Assembly (NCBI GenBank): GCA_963715745.1
Contig: OY970271.1
Span: 124,001 to 188,000, forward strand
DNA length: 64,000 bases
Source: CAWGJF01 sp963715745
GTDB taxonomy: Bacteria > Bacteroidota > Ignavibacteria > Ignavibacteriales > Ignavibacteriaceae
Direction of reading: 5' to 3'
The translations under genes were made by a program, and so were the position numbers. This document shows, one piece after another, positions 31,831-41,678 of this stretch. Positions within the stretch are counted from its first letter, which is position 1; each line of letters starts with the position of its first letter. A model generated the notes under the pieces. The model was not told the DNA's origin and did not search any database. It worked only from the letters and a program-made list of their open reading frames with translations.

Positions 31831-34419
31831 ATGTTAGACAAAAACAAATTTGACTTAGCAAAAGAATTATTTGAAGATGTTTTAAATATTAATTCTGCTG
31901 AGAGAGAAAATTTTCTTAATGAAAAATGCGGCAACGATATTGAATTAAAAAAAGAAATCTTTTCGCTGATCAACACTTTTGAAAATAAGGAAGACTTTCT
32001 CGAGAAACCTCTTGCTATTGATGAGAATGCTTTGGAATCCTTTAATGATCCATATATCGGAAAACAAATTGGGAATTATTTAATTGATGGTGAAGCAGGT
32101 GTTGGGGGAATGGGAATTGTGTATTCAGGAAAGAGAAATGATAAAGAGTTTGAGCATAAAGTTGCGATAAAGATTTTAAAGCAGGGTGTTACTTCAGAAT
32201 ATCTTTTAAAACGGTTCCAGGTTGAACGGCAAACTCTTGCAAATCTTCAGCATCCAAATATTGCAAGATTGCTTGATGGCGGCAGGACAGATGAAGGGCT
32301 CCCCTATCTTGTTATGGAATTTATCAATGGAATTCCGATAACAGAATATTGCAATCAAAATAAACTTGAGATCAAAGAAAGACTCGAACTTTTTCATAAA
32401 GTTTGTGTTGCTGTGCAATATGCACACCGCAACCTGGTTATTCATCGGGATATAAAACCAGGGAACATTCTGGTTAATGAAGATGGAAATCCAAAACTAC
32501 TTGATTTTGGAATTGCAAAACTTGTTGATGAAGACCTGAATGAATCTACTGAAGGATTAACAAGAACCGGAATGTGGCATCTGACTCCCGAATACTCCAG
32601 CCCGGAACAGATCAATGGTGAAAAAATTACAACAGCTTCTGATATTTATTCTCTTGGTGTTTTACTTTATGAAATTCTAACCGATGAACAACCTTATAAA
32701 ATTACAAGCAGCTCTCCTGTTGCAATAAGCAAAATAATTACCGAAGAGAGTATTCTTAAGCCGAGCGAAAAAGTTAAACAAACTTCCACAACCAGAAATG
32801 CTGGGAATAAAAAATATTATTATTCCCAGAATCCAGAAAAAACATTTAATCAACTAAAGGGTGATCTGGATAACATTGTATTCAAAGCAATGCACAAGGA
32901 TCCTGAACAAAGATATTCTTCAGTTCAGGATTTTATGAATGACATTAACCGGTATTTAAACGGATTGCCTGTTACTGCGCGGCGTGATACACTTACATAC
33001 AGAGCTTCAAAATTTATAAGGAGACATAAGATTGGTGTCGCACTATTTATTCTTTTTAATGTCCTGATTATTTCTGGCCTTATAACAATTATTTACCAGG
33101 GAAATATTGCCGCCAAAGAAAGAGACCGGGCACAAACTGAACTCAGGAAGTTTGAAGAGGTCAATGATTTTATTCTGGAAATGTTATCATCTGCAGATCC
33201 GGGAGTCGAAAGTAAAGATATTAAAGTATATGATATTCTTGATAAAGCGGCAAAAGATGTTGAAACTGAATTACAAAACCAACCTGAGGTTAAAGCAGCC
33301 ATTAAACAAACGCTGGGCTCAACTTTTATCGGGCTGGGTGAATTTGAAAAGGCAAAAAAACTGCTTTCAGAATCATTTGAAGAAAATAAAAAACTGTATG
33401 GTTTATATGCAGAAGAGACAGCAAAAACTTCCCACCAGCTTGGCTTGTGTTATGACTGGATTGGTAATTTTGATTTAGCTGATTCATTCTACAATCTTGG
33501 AATTAATATTTACGAAAAGATTTCTGACACTCCTCCAAAAGCATTGGCTGATAATTTAAATGATTATGGTTCATTTCTCACTAATCTTGGGCTTTATGAT
33601 AGTTCCACTACAGCTTTCAAAAGAGCTCTTAATATTTATAGATCGTACAGCGAAGAAAAAGACAAGAAACAGGCAATCACTATTAATAATCTCGCTGTAA
33701 ATTTACATTATCAAAAAAAAGTAGATGAAGCAGAAAAATATTATTTGGAAGCACAGGAGATACTGACGAATTTGTACGGCCCGAACCAGCCGGAAATTGG
33801 AACCATCTATAATAATCTGGCTTATATATATCTGGACAACAAAGACTATCAAGCTTCTGAAAAAGCATTTCAAAAATCATATGAGATAAAACTTGCCTTA
33901 CTTGGTGAAAATCATCCTAATGTCGGATTGGCATTTGTCAATCTCGGAATGCTGTATTTTACCGAAAAGGAATATGGTAAAGCGGAGGTCACTCTGCTGA
34001 ATGCAATTGAATTATTTAATCGCACAAAAGCTTTCAAAGATCCTATCCTTGCATTAGGATACTATTGGTTGGGCTGTGTTTATTTAGAATCAAATAAACT
34101 TGCAAGGGCAGAAGAAGGGTTAAATAACTCTTTACGAATCAGGGAGGAAATTTTTCCGGAAAACAATTTTAAAGTCTGGTCAACAAAAGGTGAGCTTGGT
34201 GTTTGTTTGTTGAAGCAAAAAAAATATAAAGAAGCAGAAAAGTTATTAATTGGCTCTTTAAACTTTTATTTGAACGATAAAAACAAGGACAAGAATAAAA
34301 TAGCCCGTTACACAAAATACTCTGCTGTCTTGTATAAAGAAACAGGAAATACCGATAAGGCGAAATATTATCAATCCAAGCTTGAAAAACTTGAAAACAG
34401 TGAAACAACTAAATTATAG
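31831..34419 (+). CDS. Membrane serine/threonine protein kinase with periplasmic TPR repeats
   Basis: Residues 1-75 are a helical leader and residues about 80-375 are a eukaryotic-type kinase. The kinase has a glycine loop GVGGMGIVYSG (90-100), catalytic lysine Lys114 in VAIKIL, HRDIKPGN (Asp207), metal-binding DFG (Asp225) and EYSSPEQ. One transmembrane span (about 396-417, IGVALFILFNVLIISGLITI) separates it from a TPR array (about 470-850) that should lie outside the inner membrane. The domain order fits signalling kinases that couple an external TPR sensor to cytosolic targets. The target is probably the ECF sigma factor encoded 15 bases upstream, by analogy with kinase-linked ECF groups. 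Confidence 0.93.
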   Translation: MLDKNKFDLAKELFEDVLNINSAERENFLNEKCGNDIELKKEIFSLINTFENKEDFLEKPLAIDENALESFNDPYIGKQIGNYLIDGEAGVGGMGIVYSGKRNDKEFEHKVAIKILKQGVTSEYLLKRFQVERQTLANLQHPNIARLLDGGRTDEGLPYLVMEFINGIPITEYCNQNKLEIKERLELFHKVCVAVQYAHRNLVIHRDIKPGNILVNEDGNPKLLDFGIAKLVDEDLNESTEGLTRTGMWHLTPEYSSPEQINGEKITTASDIYSLGVLLYEILTDEQPYKITSSSPVAISKIITEESILKPSEKVKQTSTTRNAGNKKYYYSQNPEKTFNQLKGDLDNIVFKAMHKDPEQRYSSVQDFMNDINRYLNGLPVTARRDTLTYRASKFIRRHKIGVALFILFNVLIISGLITIIYQGNIAAKERDRAQTELRKFEEVNDFILEMLSSADPGVESKDIKVYDILDKAAKDVETELQNQPEVKAAIKQTLGSTFIGLGEFEKAKKLLSESFEENKKLYGLYAEETAKTSHQLGLCYDWIGNFDLADSFYNLGINIYEKISDTPPKALADNLNDYGSFLTNLGLYDSSTTAFKRALNIYRSYSEEKDKKQAITINNLAVNLHYQKKVDEAEKYYLEAQEILTNLYGPNQPEIGTIYNNLAYIYLDNKDYQASEKAFQKSYEIKLALLGENHPNVGLAFVNLGMLYFTEKEYGKAEVTLLNAIELFNRTKAFKDPILALGYYWLGCVYLESNKLARAEEGLNNSLRIREEIFPENNFKVWSTKGELGVCLLKQKKYKEAEKLLIGSLNFYLNDKNKDKNKIARYTKYSAVLYKETGNTDKAKYYQSKLEKLENSETTKL

Positions 34420-34574
34420 TCCCGCTGAACTCTTGATCATTTTGTCACTCTGATCTCATTCCCTCCTTACTATTAAATTAATTTCTCATCCATGAACCAT
34501 TTCTTCCTGATTTTACGCAGTTATTAATAGACGCTAATTATTTCAATTTCGCCATAATTTACACGGAAGTTTTT

Positions 34575-36863
34575 ATGTTAAGACAACTACAATATTTTAT
34601 AGCATTTATAATTTTGTTGGGTACAAGTGTATCGCCACAAAATAAATCCAAGCACACAGGGGAGACGATTTTTAAAATACAAAAGATTGATCAGACTGAT
34701 TATAAAAAATCTGTAAGGAGTGAAACCCTTTATAAAAAGAACCTCAGGATCAATCAACCTTTAGAAATAAATGCCGGTCCATATTTAGATCTGGAGAGTT
34801 TTGAAGATTTTGATTTTCCACCAATAAACTGGATAAGTTATACCGAAGGAATAGACCCGTGGGAACAGACTGATAATGATGCTATCGACGGTGACTATTC
34901 TGCAGTTTCATATGGAGAATATACAACAGCAGAAAATTGGCTTATTACTCCACAAATAGATTTATCCTCTGCCTCAATTGCTTCGCTAACTTACTATTAT
35001 TTATTTGATGATTCATATTCCGAAACGGATCAAGATCAATTTTTGGTTTTAATATCTACAAATTACTCCGGTAGCGGCGATCCGGGTTCAGCTACCTGGA
35101 ATGAAATTCATTCAGGCCCGACAGATCCATATAATTGGAATCTTCAAGAAATTGACCTCTACTCTTATTTGGGACAGACAGTTCACATTGCATTTCGATA
35201 TATCCCCTATTTTGACGGTGTTGATTACATACCCGGAAGTGATTGGTATATCGATGCTGTTAGAGTTTCTGATGACGGCTGTACAGGAATTGAACTGTTA
35301 CCGGATTGTGCAACGATTGATTCACCGCCTGATGGTGCAACATTAATTCCGGTTGATGTGCCCCTGCTTTGGTTTCCACCTTATTATGAAGACGTTACTA
35401 AACAACTTTTATACCTTGGAACCGACGGAGGAGGAACAACAACTCCTACAAATAAATATAATGGTTTGGAACTCGGAAATTTTACACAGGGAATAACTGT
35501 GGAGAACTTAGATCCAAACACTACTTATTATTGGCAGGTTGTTCCGGCAAATTGTGCGTATGAAGCTCAAGGTTGTCCAATCTGGTCATTTACTACCGGA
35601 GATGGAAACTTAAATTATGGAGGCGGCGGACCAACACAAGGCGGTTATTATTTCGCAAATTCAACCATCGGTGCTTCCGGCGCGCCCAGTCAACCAGGAT
35701 ACAATTGGGTTGATATTTCTTCAACAGGAACAGATTTAATTTCTTCAATTATTGACGAACAAACAAAAGGTCCATATAATTTAGGATTTAGTTTTGATTT
35801 TTTCGGTAATACGTACACCCAATTTTATATTAATGCTAACGGTTTTGTCGCATTCCAATATCCTTCCGGACAAGTAGCTTTTGGTTTTCCTATGCCAAGC
35901 ATTTCAGGTCCTGAAAATTTAATAGCCGGATTCTGGATGAATTTAAACCCAACAAATACAAATGTAACAGACAAACATCTTTATTATGGAATGGACAATG
36001 GTGATATGGTAATAACTTTTGAAAAATATCCTCAATATATTTCATTTAATGTTCCCGGAGATGAAAACAGTTGGATGACATTTCAGATTATTATAAAACA
36101 AAATGGAAACATTAAAATTCAATACAAAGAAAAAGGAAGTTCATTTATTGTTTCAGGTTTAAATGCAGGAAAAGTTGGTATTGAAAATAATGACGGAACA
36201 AAAGGGGTTTTATATAAATACAGCGATACCGGGGGGCCGGTTTTTGATGGAAGTTCACCGTTAGCTTTAGAATTTGGACAGGACGCTTCTGCACTTCCCG
36301 TTGAATTAAACTCATTTACCGCTTCCGTAATTGATGGTAATGTAAAACTTAACTGGGAAACAAAAACAGAAATAAAAAATTATGGATTCGATGTAGAACG
36401 GAAAATAGTTTCATTAAATAATAGCATTTGGAAAAAGATAGGATTTGTTAAGGGTAGTGGGAACAGTAATTCTCCAAAGCAATATTCCTTTGCCGATAAC
36501 ACAACTAATTCAGGAAAATATTTATACCGATTGAAACAAATTGATACTGATGGAGAATTTGAATATTCTGACCAACTTGAAGTCGATTTAGGTTATCCGG
36601 ATAAATATATATTAAATCAGAATTACCCGAATCCATTCAATCCCTCTACCGGTATTCAGTATGCAGTAAGCAATAGGCAATTTGTTTCTCTTAAAGTTTA
36701 TGATATTCTTGGGAATGAGGTTGCAACATTAGTTAATGAAGAAAAACCTGCAGGAGTATATGAAATTAATTTTGATGGGACTGATTTAACGAGCGGAATT
36801 TATTTCTACAAATTACAAACAGAAAATTTTATCGAAACTAAAAAAATGATTTTACTACGATAA
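34575..36863 (+). CDS. Secreted adhesin-like protein (choice-of-anchor J) with T9SS type A sorting domain
   Basis: The 762-residue protein has a signal peptide and a choice-of-anchor J (cleaved-adhesin, jelly-roll) domain (about 70-225). The domain starts LESFEDFDFPPINWISYTEG and contains ENWLITPQIDLSSA and DWYIDAVRVSDDGC. A fibronectin-like module follows (about 240-345, NTTYYWQVVPANC), then a second beta-sandwich with a GFSFDFFGNTYTQFYINANG motif, and the common pre-sorting module (LNWETKTEIKNYGFDVERK). It ends in a T9SS type A domain. No catalytic residues were recognised, so surface binding is likely. It is the first of three consecutive T9SS cargo genes. Confidence 0.85.
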   Translation: MLRQLQYFIAFIILLGTSVSPQNKSKHTGETIFKIQKIDQTDYKKSVRSETLYKKNLRINQPLEINAGPYLDLESFEDFDFPPINWISYTEGIDPWEQTDNDAIDGDYSAVSYGEYTTAENWLITPQIDLSSASIASLTYYYLFDDSYSETDQDQFLVLISTNYSGSGDPGSATWNEIHSGPTDPYNWNLQEIDLYSYLGQTVHIAFRYIPYFDGVDYIPGSDWYIDAVRVSDDGCTGIELLPDCATIDSPPDGATLIPVDVPLLWFPPYYEDVTKQLLYLGTDGGGTTTPTNKYNGLELGNFTQGITVENLDPNTTYYWQVVPANCAYEAQGCPIWSFTTGDGNLNYGGGGPTQGGYYFANSTIGASGAPSQPGYNWVDISSTGTDLISSIIDEQTKGPYNLGFSFDFFGNTYTQFYINANGFVAFQYPSGQVAFGFPMPSISGPENLIAGFWMNLNPTNTNVTDKHLYYGMDNGDMVITFEKYPQYISFNVPGDENSWMTFQIIIKQNGNIKIQYKEKGSSFIVSGLNAGKVGIENNDGTKGVLYKYSDTGGPVFDGSSPLALEFGQDASALPVELNSFTASVIDGNVKLNWETKTEIKNYGFDVERKIVSLNNSIWKKIGFVKGSGNSNSPKQYSFADNTTNSGKYLYRLKQIDTDGEFEYSDQLEVDLGYPDKYILNQNYPNPFNPSTGIQYAVSNRQFVSLKVYDILGNEVATLVNEEKPAGVYEINFDGTDLTSGIYFYKLQTENFIETKKMILLR

Positions 36864-36915
36864 ATTATGTTAATTGTAAAAAAGATTTTGAGAATAAATT
36901 ACAAAAAGGTACGTC

Positions 36916-38331
36916 ATGAAACTTAACAGCATTTCGGTAGCATCATCATTCCATTTAATAATTCTGTTACTAATAATAATTTTTGCATCCCGTTCACTTG
37001 CACAAAATCCACCCATTCCAGATGGTCGAAGATTAAGAGAAATAGTAGATGATAAATATTCAGATGGAAGTATTATTATCGGCGGAACGACGGGTGCCTG
37101 GGCATTTGGAACTAACACCGGGATACTCCTCGACCGTGAATTCAGTTATGTAACACCTGAAAATGATTTTAAGCAATGGAATATTCATCCTGATAATTCA
37201 TCTTACTGGAACTGGGTTGAGCCGGATGCATGGATTAACCACACGGTTTCAAATGGACAAATATTAAGAATACACGGTCCCATTGGTCCGCAATGTTCTG
37301 AATGGGCTCAGGAGGACAGTCGAACTCCTACAGAACTTGAACAGAATATGATTGATTTTTTTACCGCACTTTGTCAGCATTACAACGGGACAGCAAATTT
37401 CGAATATATGGATGTTGTAAATGAAACTGTAATTAATGGAGAGTGGCATAAAGACAAACCGGGGCTTGGATGGGAATGTCCTTGGTACAAAATTGGTGTT
37501 GATAATGATGCCAACAATACTCCTTTATATATAAGAAAAGCATTTGAGATAGCACAGCTAAATGCACCAGACAAAAAATTTATTTACAATCATCATGAAT
37601 ATCCGATTGTAACTGATTCCTGGAATCTTATAAAAGAAACTGTATTGTATCTAAGAAATCTGGGATTGCGCGTTGATGGGATCGGCTGGCAGGGACACGT
37701 GGAAAATGGCTGGGCTAATCAGGGTCAACTGGACGCTCTTCGGGATCTTATTGACTGGGCACACAATAACGATCTTGAATTTCATATTACCGAAGCGAGT
37801 GTATGGCTGCTAGCAGGGATTTCGCAGCAACAACTTGAACTGCAAGCGGAAACATATAACGCAATTTTAGATGTTCTGCTTGAAAAACGATCTTCGGGTA
37901 AAGTAGGATGGAATACCTGGCACATTGATGATGGGAGTGGATGGCATAATGAATTATATCCTTCACTCTTTGATTCTGCATATACAGCAAAACCGGCTTA
38001 CTACTGGATACAGGATGCCCTTGAGAATGCACCGGCAGGTTTAACAGAGAGCACAAATGAACTGCCTGATGGTTTTAAATTATTTAATAATTATCCAAAC
38101 CCGTTTAACCCCAGCACCAAAATAAAATTCTCAATTCCACAATCAGATTACGTCAGGTTAGAAGTTTTCAATTCCCTTGGTGAGAATGTGAGCGTATTAG
38201 TTTCAAAGGAATTAACGGCCGGCATTTACAACTATAATTGGAATGCTTCAAACCTGACAAGCGGAATTTATTTCTACAAACTGCAAGCAGGAAATTTTGT
38301 TGAAACTAAAAAAATGATATTAATTAAATAA
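36916..38331 (+). CDS. GH10 endo-1,4-beta-xylanase with T9SS type A sorting domain
   Basis: After a signal peptide (about 1-30), the catalytic TIM barrel (about 35-375) shows glycoside hydrolase family 10 hallmarks. These are the substrate-binding PENDFKQWNIHPDN, acid/base Glu170 in FEYMDVVNE, GIGWQGHVENGW, and nucleophile Glu293 in LEFHITEASVW. The enzyme should cut xylan outside the cell by a retaining mechanism. A T9SS type A domain ends the protein (NNYPNPFNPSTKIKFSI ... FVETKKMILIK). The start has AAAAGG six bases upstream. The stop overlaps the start of the next gene by one base, so the two are translationally coupled. Confidence 0.93.
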   Translation: MKLNSISVASSFHLIILLLIIIFASRSLAQNPPIPDGRRLREIVDDKYSDGSIIIGGTTGAWAFGTNTGILLDREFSYVTPENDFKQWNIHPDNSSYWNWVEPDAWINHTVSNGQILRIHGPIGPQCSEWAQEDSRTPTELEQNMIDFFTALCQHYNGTANFEYMDVVNETVINGEWHKDKPGLGWECPWYKIGVDNDANNTPLYIRKAFEIAQLNAPDKKFIYNHHEYPIVTDSWNLIKETVLYLRNLGLRVDGIGWQGHVENGWANQGQLDALRDLIDWAHNNDLEFHITEASVWLLAGISQQQLELQAETYNAILDVLLEKRSSGKVGWNTWHIDDGSGWHNELYPSLFDSAYTAKPAYYWIQDALENAPAGLTESTNELPDGFKLFNNYPNPFNPSTKIKFSIPQSDYVRLEVFNSLGENVSVLVSKELTAGIYNYNWNASNLTSGIYFYKLQAGNFVETKKMILIK

Positions 38332-39611
38332 TGGAACTTAAAATGAAAACGTTTATATGTTTTGTAAACTTCTTAATCATCTGCAGCAGTGCTTCTCAGA
38401 TTTTTGCGCAATGGCAGCAACTAAATGTACCAACTCCAGATCCTGATGATCCGATTATTTCTGTTTTGGATCTAGGGGATAAGCTGATTGTGGGCACTTA
38501 CGGAGGCACCTTTAAATCTACTGATGAAGGTCTTACGTGGAGTAGTTTGACCAATAATGGCATTCCTGAAAGTGCTCTGATAGCTCGTTTTGCCTTACTT
38601 GGAAATACTATTGTGGCTGTAAATATCCGACGATTTGGTGGTGTTTATAGATCTGTTGATCGCGGAGAGAACTGGGAACCATCTAATACCGGGCTGGGGA
38701 ATGACTCAGAATATGTAAGGACAGTTTATGCATATAATCAAAATTTCTTTTTAGGAGTTGGTCTCTACAACACTGTCTCATCTGCCGTTTACTACTCAAA
38801 TGATGGGGCGAGCTGGGGACTGCGCAATAATGGCATAACGGGAACAGAAAAAGGAACAGTCCAATTTGCATCAGTGGGTCAGAATCTTTTTGCGTCAGTT
38901 GATTATCTTACGGGGGGATACCTCTACAGTTCTGTTGATGAAGGAGAGAATTGGACCACAATCAACCCCTCTGGTTTGGGACACCCGGAATTTATGGTCG
39001 GCAAGTCCCCATATTTGATTGCATATTTCTATGATGTATATCGCTCCTCAACCTTCCTTCCCTTCGATTCGAGCTGGGTTCTTATTGAGAACGGACTTCC
39101 GGATGCCTGGTACAACTCAATTGATGCCGATCTCGATAATATTTATCTGGCTGTAGAAGAAAATGGTGTTTACAAGTCATCAAATAATGGGGATAGCTGG
39201 GTAGAAATGAATGACGGACTTCCATCCGGAGCGGAAGTCGCTGTTGTCTACAGAGGTGCTAATTATTTGTATGCAGGAACAGTTGAGCACAATTTATTAA
39301 GATACCCGCTTAATCCTTCCGGAATTTCCGAAGAAACTTTTTCGGTTTCTGATTTTTATTTGAACCAGAATTTTCCAAATCCTTTCAATCCTTCAACTGT
39401 GATTTCATTTTCAGTTCCAGTTAAATCTTATACATCATTAAAAATATATGATGTGCTTGGAAACCAAGTTGCAACTTTAGTTAATGAAGAAAAATCAGCC
39501 GGTTCTTATGAGGTTGATTTTAATGCATCTGGCTTAACAAGTGGAATTTATTTATATAAGTTACAAGTTGGAGGTTTTGTAAAAACCAAGAAAATGATTT
39601 TGCTGAAATAA
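38331..39611 (+). CDS. Secreted BNR-type propeller protein with T9SS type A sorting domain
   Basis: The 426-residue protein begins at an ATG that overlaps the xylanase stop (TAATG). A second ATG four codons later also fits the signal peptide (MKTFICFVNFLIICSSAS). Several Asp-box-like repeats follow (FKSTDEGLTWSSLTNNGI, YRSVDRGENWEPS, YKSSNNGDSWVEMNDG), predicting a single beta-propeller. The last about 80 residues are a T9SS type A domain (NQNFPNPFNPSTVISFSV). Coupling to the xylanase gene suggests joint use on plant polysaccharide, but no glycan-binding site can be read. A convergent hairpin follows the stop. Confidence 0.83.
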   Translation: MELKMKTFICFVNFLIICSSASQIFAQWQQLNVPTPDPDDPIISVLDLGDKLIVGTYGGTFKSTDEGLTWSSLTNNGIPESALIARFALLGNTIVAVNIRRFGGVYRSVDRGENWEPSNTGLGNDSEYVRTVYAYNQNFFLGVGLYNTVSSAVYYSNDGASWGLRNNGITGTEKGTVQFASVGQNLFASVDYLTGGYLYSSVDEGENWTTINPSGLGHPEFMVGKSPYLIAYFYDVYRSSTFLPFDSSWVLIENGLPDAWYNSIDADLDNIYLAVEENGVYKSSNNGDSWVEMNDGLPSGAEVAVVYRGANYLYAGTVEHNLLRYPLNPSGISEETFSVSDFYLNQNFPNPFNPSTVISFSVPVKSYTSLKIYDVLGNQVATLVNEEKSAGSYEVDFNASGLTSGIYLYKLQVGGFVKTKKMILLK

Positions 39612-39637
39612 TTTATTACTTCATTACTTAAAATAAA

Positions 39638-39671
39638 AATGTCACCCTGAGTGAAAACAAAGGGTGACATT
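39638..39671. terminator. Bidirectional hairpin between convergent genes
   Basis: AATGTCACCCT (39638-39648) pairs with AGGGTGACATT (39661-39671). A-rich sequence lies on the left and T-rich on the right, so it can end transcription of both neighbours. Its GTCACCCTGAG start resembles dispersed bacterial palindromes recalled from other genomes. Confidence 0.75.
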
Positions 39672-39681
39672 AATCTTTCAA

Positions 39682-41355
39682 TTATTTATTCATCTCTTCT
39701 ATCTCATAAACAGGTCTGATATCCACCGGCAGATCGGAAAGTTTATCACGCAAAGTCTGCATTGTAGGAGAATTAACTACATACTTTGCAATCAAATCTT
39801 TTGCTCCCTGGTAATCTCCTTTTGCCTGAATCATTAAAATCTTGTTTGCAAGATCTTTAAGCACAGAACCGATTTTTTCAAAATTCACTTTTACTTTTTG
39901 TGTTTCGGGATTGTATTCGTAGCCGCCTTTTTCAAGAAGATAATTGTAAATAATTGCATTTCCGCCGCCGTGGGCTTCATTAATTCCAAATCTTACTGAC
40001 CTGAAAATTCCTGCAAGAAAAGTTGCATAAGTTTCCTTTTCAAATGTTTTAGGAAACACACCTTTCTCAATCATAAAAACATTGTTGTACATTCCAAGAA
40101 TGTCAGCTTTACATTCCTCCAAAGTTGCATATGTTTCCTTTAATTCTTTGCGCACTTCCGAATCTCTTCCATCCACCTTAATAAAACCGGGACCAATACC
40201 GTGTGACATTTCGTGCATCAATGAATGTGTAAAGAATGAATTGAAAGTCACATATTGTATTTGATCTTTATCCAGTACAATATTTGTAATGGGAATGAGT
40301 AGTTTATCATACTTTGCCTGTGCAACATTTTTCAGCATTACTTTTTTTGAACCTTTCGCCTGGCGGACTCTTTCATCATTCGGTAAATTGAACGCTAGAG
40401 TCTGCACAGCTGCTTTTGTATCTCCTGCTGTAAAAACTTCATTTACAACTGCAAGTGGTGATTCTGAACCGCGATCAAAATTTTTGTACTCATCAGGAAT
40501 TGGCAGGTGAATTTCCATATCTCTCAGATACTTTTTAAATACTTCCAGCTTTCCCGTTTCTGCCTTATCTTTTAATGTTACAAAACTTTCGAACGAAGCT
40601 TTATAATTAAATAGTTCATCCTCATAAACTTCATAAGGTCCGATCACTACTTCAATCGTATTATTTTTCACATCCATCCAATCCATATCACTTTGATAAT
40701 AATCATTACTTAAAAATGCATCTGCCCTGGATTTTAAATATTTTTTTAATGATGGATTATCAGCAAACTCAGCAGCTTCCTTTAATAAATTTGAAGCTTT
40801 GGTAAGCTTATCTTTCCAGTATATGCTGTAAGGAATTGCTACCAGCTTTCCTTTTTCCTTTCTGATCACAGTAAACTCACTTGTGAATGCTTTTTCATCC
40901 TGAGGATGTTCTTTTATCCAGTTTTCGAATTCAGCTTTAGACATATCTTCCGGATAAAAATTTGCACCCAGAGGTTTCTTTTCTGTTCCAATAAAAGGGG
41001 CATCGTCTTCAAGTCTGTCAAACGGGCCGAACATAATATTAAACAATTCCAGTTTTTCTTTTGCTTCTTTTGTATCCTGCTTTTCAAGATCTTCCTTGAT
41101 TTGATAATTTTTTGAATAGACCTGATCAAGAAAAATTTCATCCATTACTTTGGAAGCTTCATAAAGTTTTTCTACAACTTTTTTCTGGTTTTCGCTAAGA
41201 CTATTACTGTCATATTTAAGTTCAGTGGGAACAAATTTCGCAATTGTTTGTTCAGTTTGTGTCATTCCTTTTGATTCCTCGGTTTTTTCGGATTGATTTT
41301 CGCACCCCAGTAAAATCAGGCTGATAAAAATCAGCAATGAAAGAAAATATTTCAT
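39682..41355 (-). CDS. M49-type (dipeptidyl-peptidase III-like) metallopeptidase lipoprotein
   Basis: The protein has a lipoprotein signal (MKYFLSLLIFISLILLGC, lipid Cys18) and a large alpha/beta peptidase domain. The zinc motif is HEMSH (His381, Glu382, His385) and the second metal motif is EECKAD (413-418). Classical dipeptidyl peptidase III has the longer HExxxH motif; from memory, some thermophilic relatives carry the five-residue form. Such enzymes remove dipeptides from the N-terminus of short peptides. Lipidation would place it in an envelope membrane rather than the cytosol. The start is preceded by AGAGAGG on the minus strand. It is a single-gene unit, convergent with the propeller gene. 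Confidence 0.85.
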   Translation of the reverse strand: MKYFLSLLIFISLILLGCENQSEKTEESKGMTQTEQTIAKFVPTELKYDSNSLSENQKKVVEKLYEASKVMDEIFLDQVYSKNYQIKEDLEKQDTKEAKEKLELFNIMFGPFDRLEDDAPFIGTEKKPLGANFYPEDMSKAEFENWIKEHPQDEKAFTSEFTVIRKEKGKLVAIPYSIYWKDKLTKASNLLKEAAEFADNPSLKKYLKSRADAFLSNDYYQSDMDWMDVKNNTIEVVIGPYEVYEDELFNYKASFESFVTLKDKAETGKLEVFKKYLRDMEIHLPIPDEYKNFDRGSESPLAVVNEVFTAGDTKAAVQTLAFNLPNDERVRQAKGSKKVMLKNVAQAKYDKLLIPITNIVLDKDQIQYVTFNSFFTHSLMHEMSHGIGPGFIKVDGRDSEVRKELKETYATLEECKADILGMYNNVFMIEKGVFPKTFEKETYATFLAGIFRSVRFGINEAHGGGNAIIYNYLLEKGGYEYNPETQKVKVNFEKIGSVLKDLANKILMIQAKGDYQGAKDLIAKYVVNSPTMQTLRDKLSDLPVDIRPVYEIEEMNK

Positions 41356-41368
41356 TTTATTACCTCTC

Positions 41369-41385
41369 TGAGTCCGCCAGACTCA
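41369..41385. repeat. Small hairpin TGAGTC-CGCCA-GACTCA
   Basis: Six-base perfect arms around five bases, just upstream of the M49 peptidase start. It could be part of its leader. Confidence 0.35.
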
Positions 41386-41549
41386 TAGGAGTTTGACGAC
41401 TGTTTTGGATTTAGAAAAGTTCGATTAAAGATTGAAGAAATATAAAAAAAATTGATTTAACGAACTGCGGTAAAATTTATAAAAAAGCTTTTGGGTTTGT
41501 TTTATTTCGTCAGTTCACATTGTGCAATTTTTCGATTCCTTTTAGAAAT

Positions 41550-41565
41550 CCTGCTTACTAGCAGG
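41550..41565. repeat. Small hairpin CCTGC-TTACTA-GCAGG
   Basis: Five-base perfect arms; it lies about 57 bases before the toxin-antitoxin promoter. Its role is unknown. Confidence 0.3.
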
Positions 41566-41621
41566 CGGGTTTGTGAGCTGAAGGCATTGTATTTCAGTCT
41601 GGGAAATTTAGACTTTATGTC

Positions 41622-41652
41622 TTGACATCAAAACTTCACTTGTGTACATTTG
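41622..41652 (+). promoter_or_regulatory. Promoter of the RES-Xre operon
   Basis: TTG at 41622-41624 (part of TTGACA) is separated by 20 bases from TACATTTG at 41645-41652, an exact TAnnTTTG Bacteroidota box. An imperfect 18-base palindrome (41641-41658, TGTGTACATTTGTCCACA) overlaps it and could be the autorepression site. Confidence 0.75.
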
Positions 41653-41678
41653 TCCACATAAGAAAGGACAAATATCCT

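Larger units (their letters stand above)
41356..41678. other. 323-base stretch upstream of the RES-Xre pair
   Basis: No gene is visible. It contains two small hairpins: TGAGTC/GACTCA at 41369-41385, and CCTGC/GCAGG at 41550-41565 followed by GGGT. It ends with the toxin-antitoxin promoter and operator. Confidence 0.5.

Noticed and set aside
41622..41678. N-terminal extension of the Xre antitoxin from the upstream TTG
   Set aside because: The TTG is the -33 element of the promoter; the ATG at 41679 has its own ribosome-binding site.
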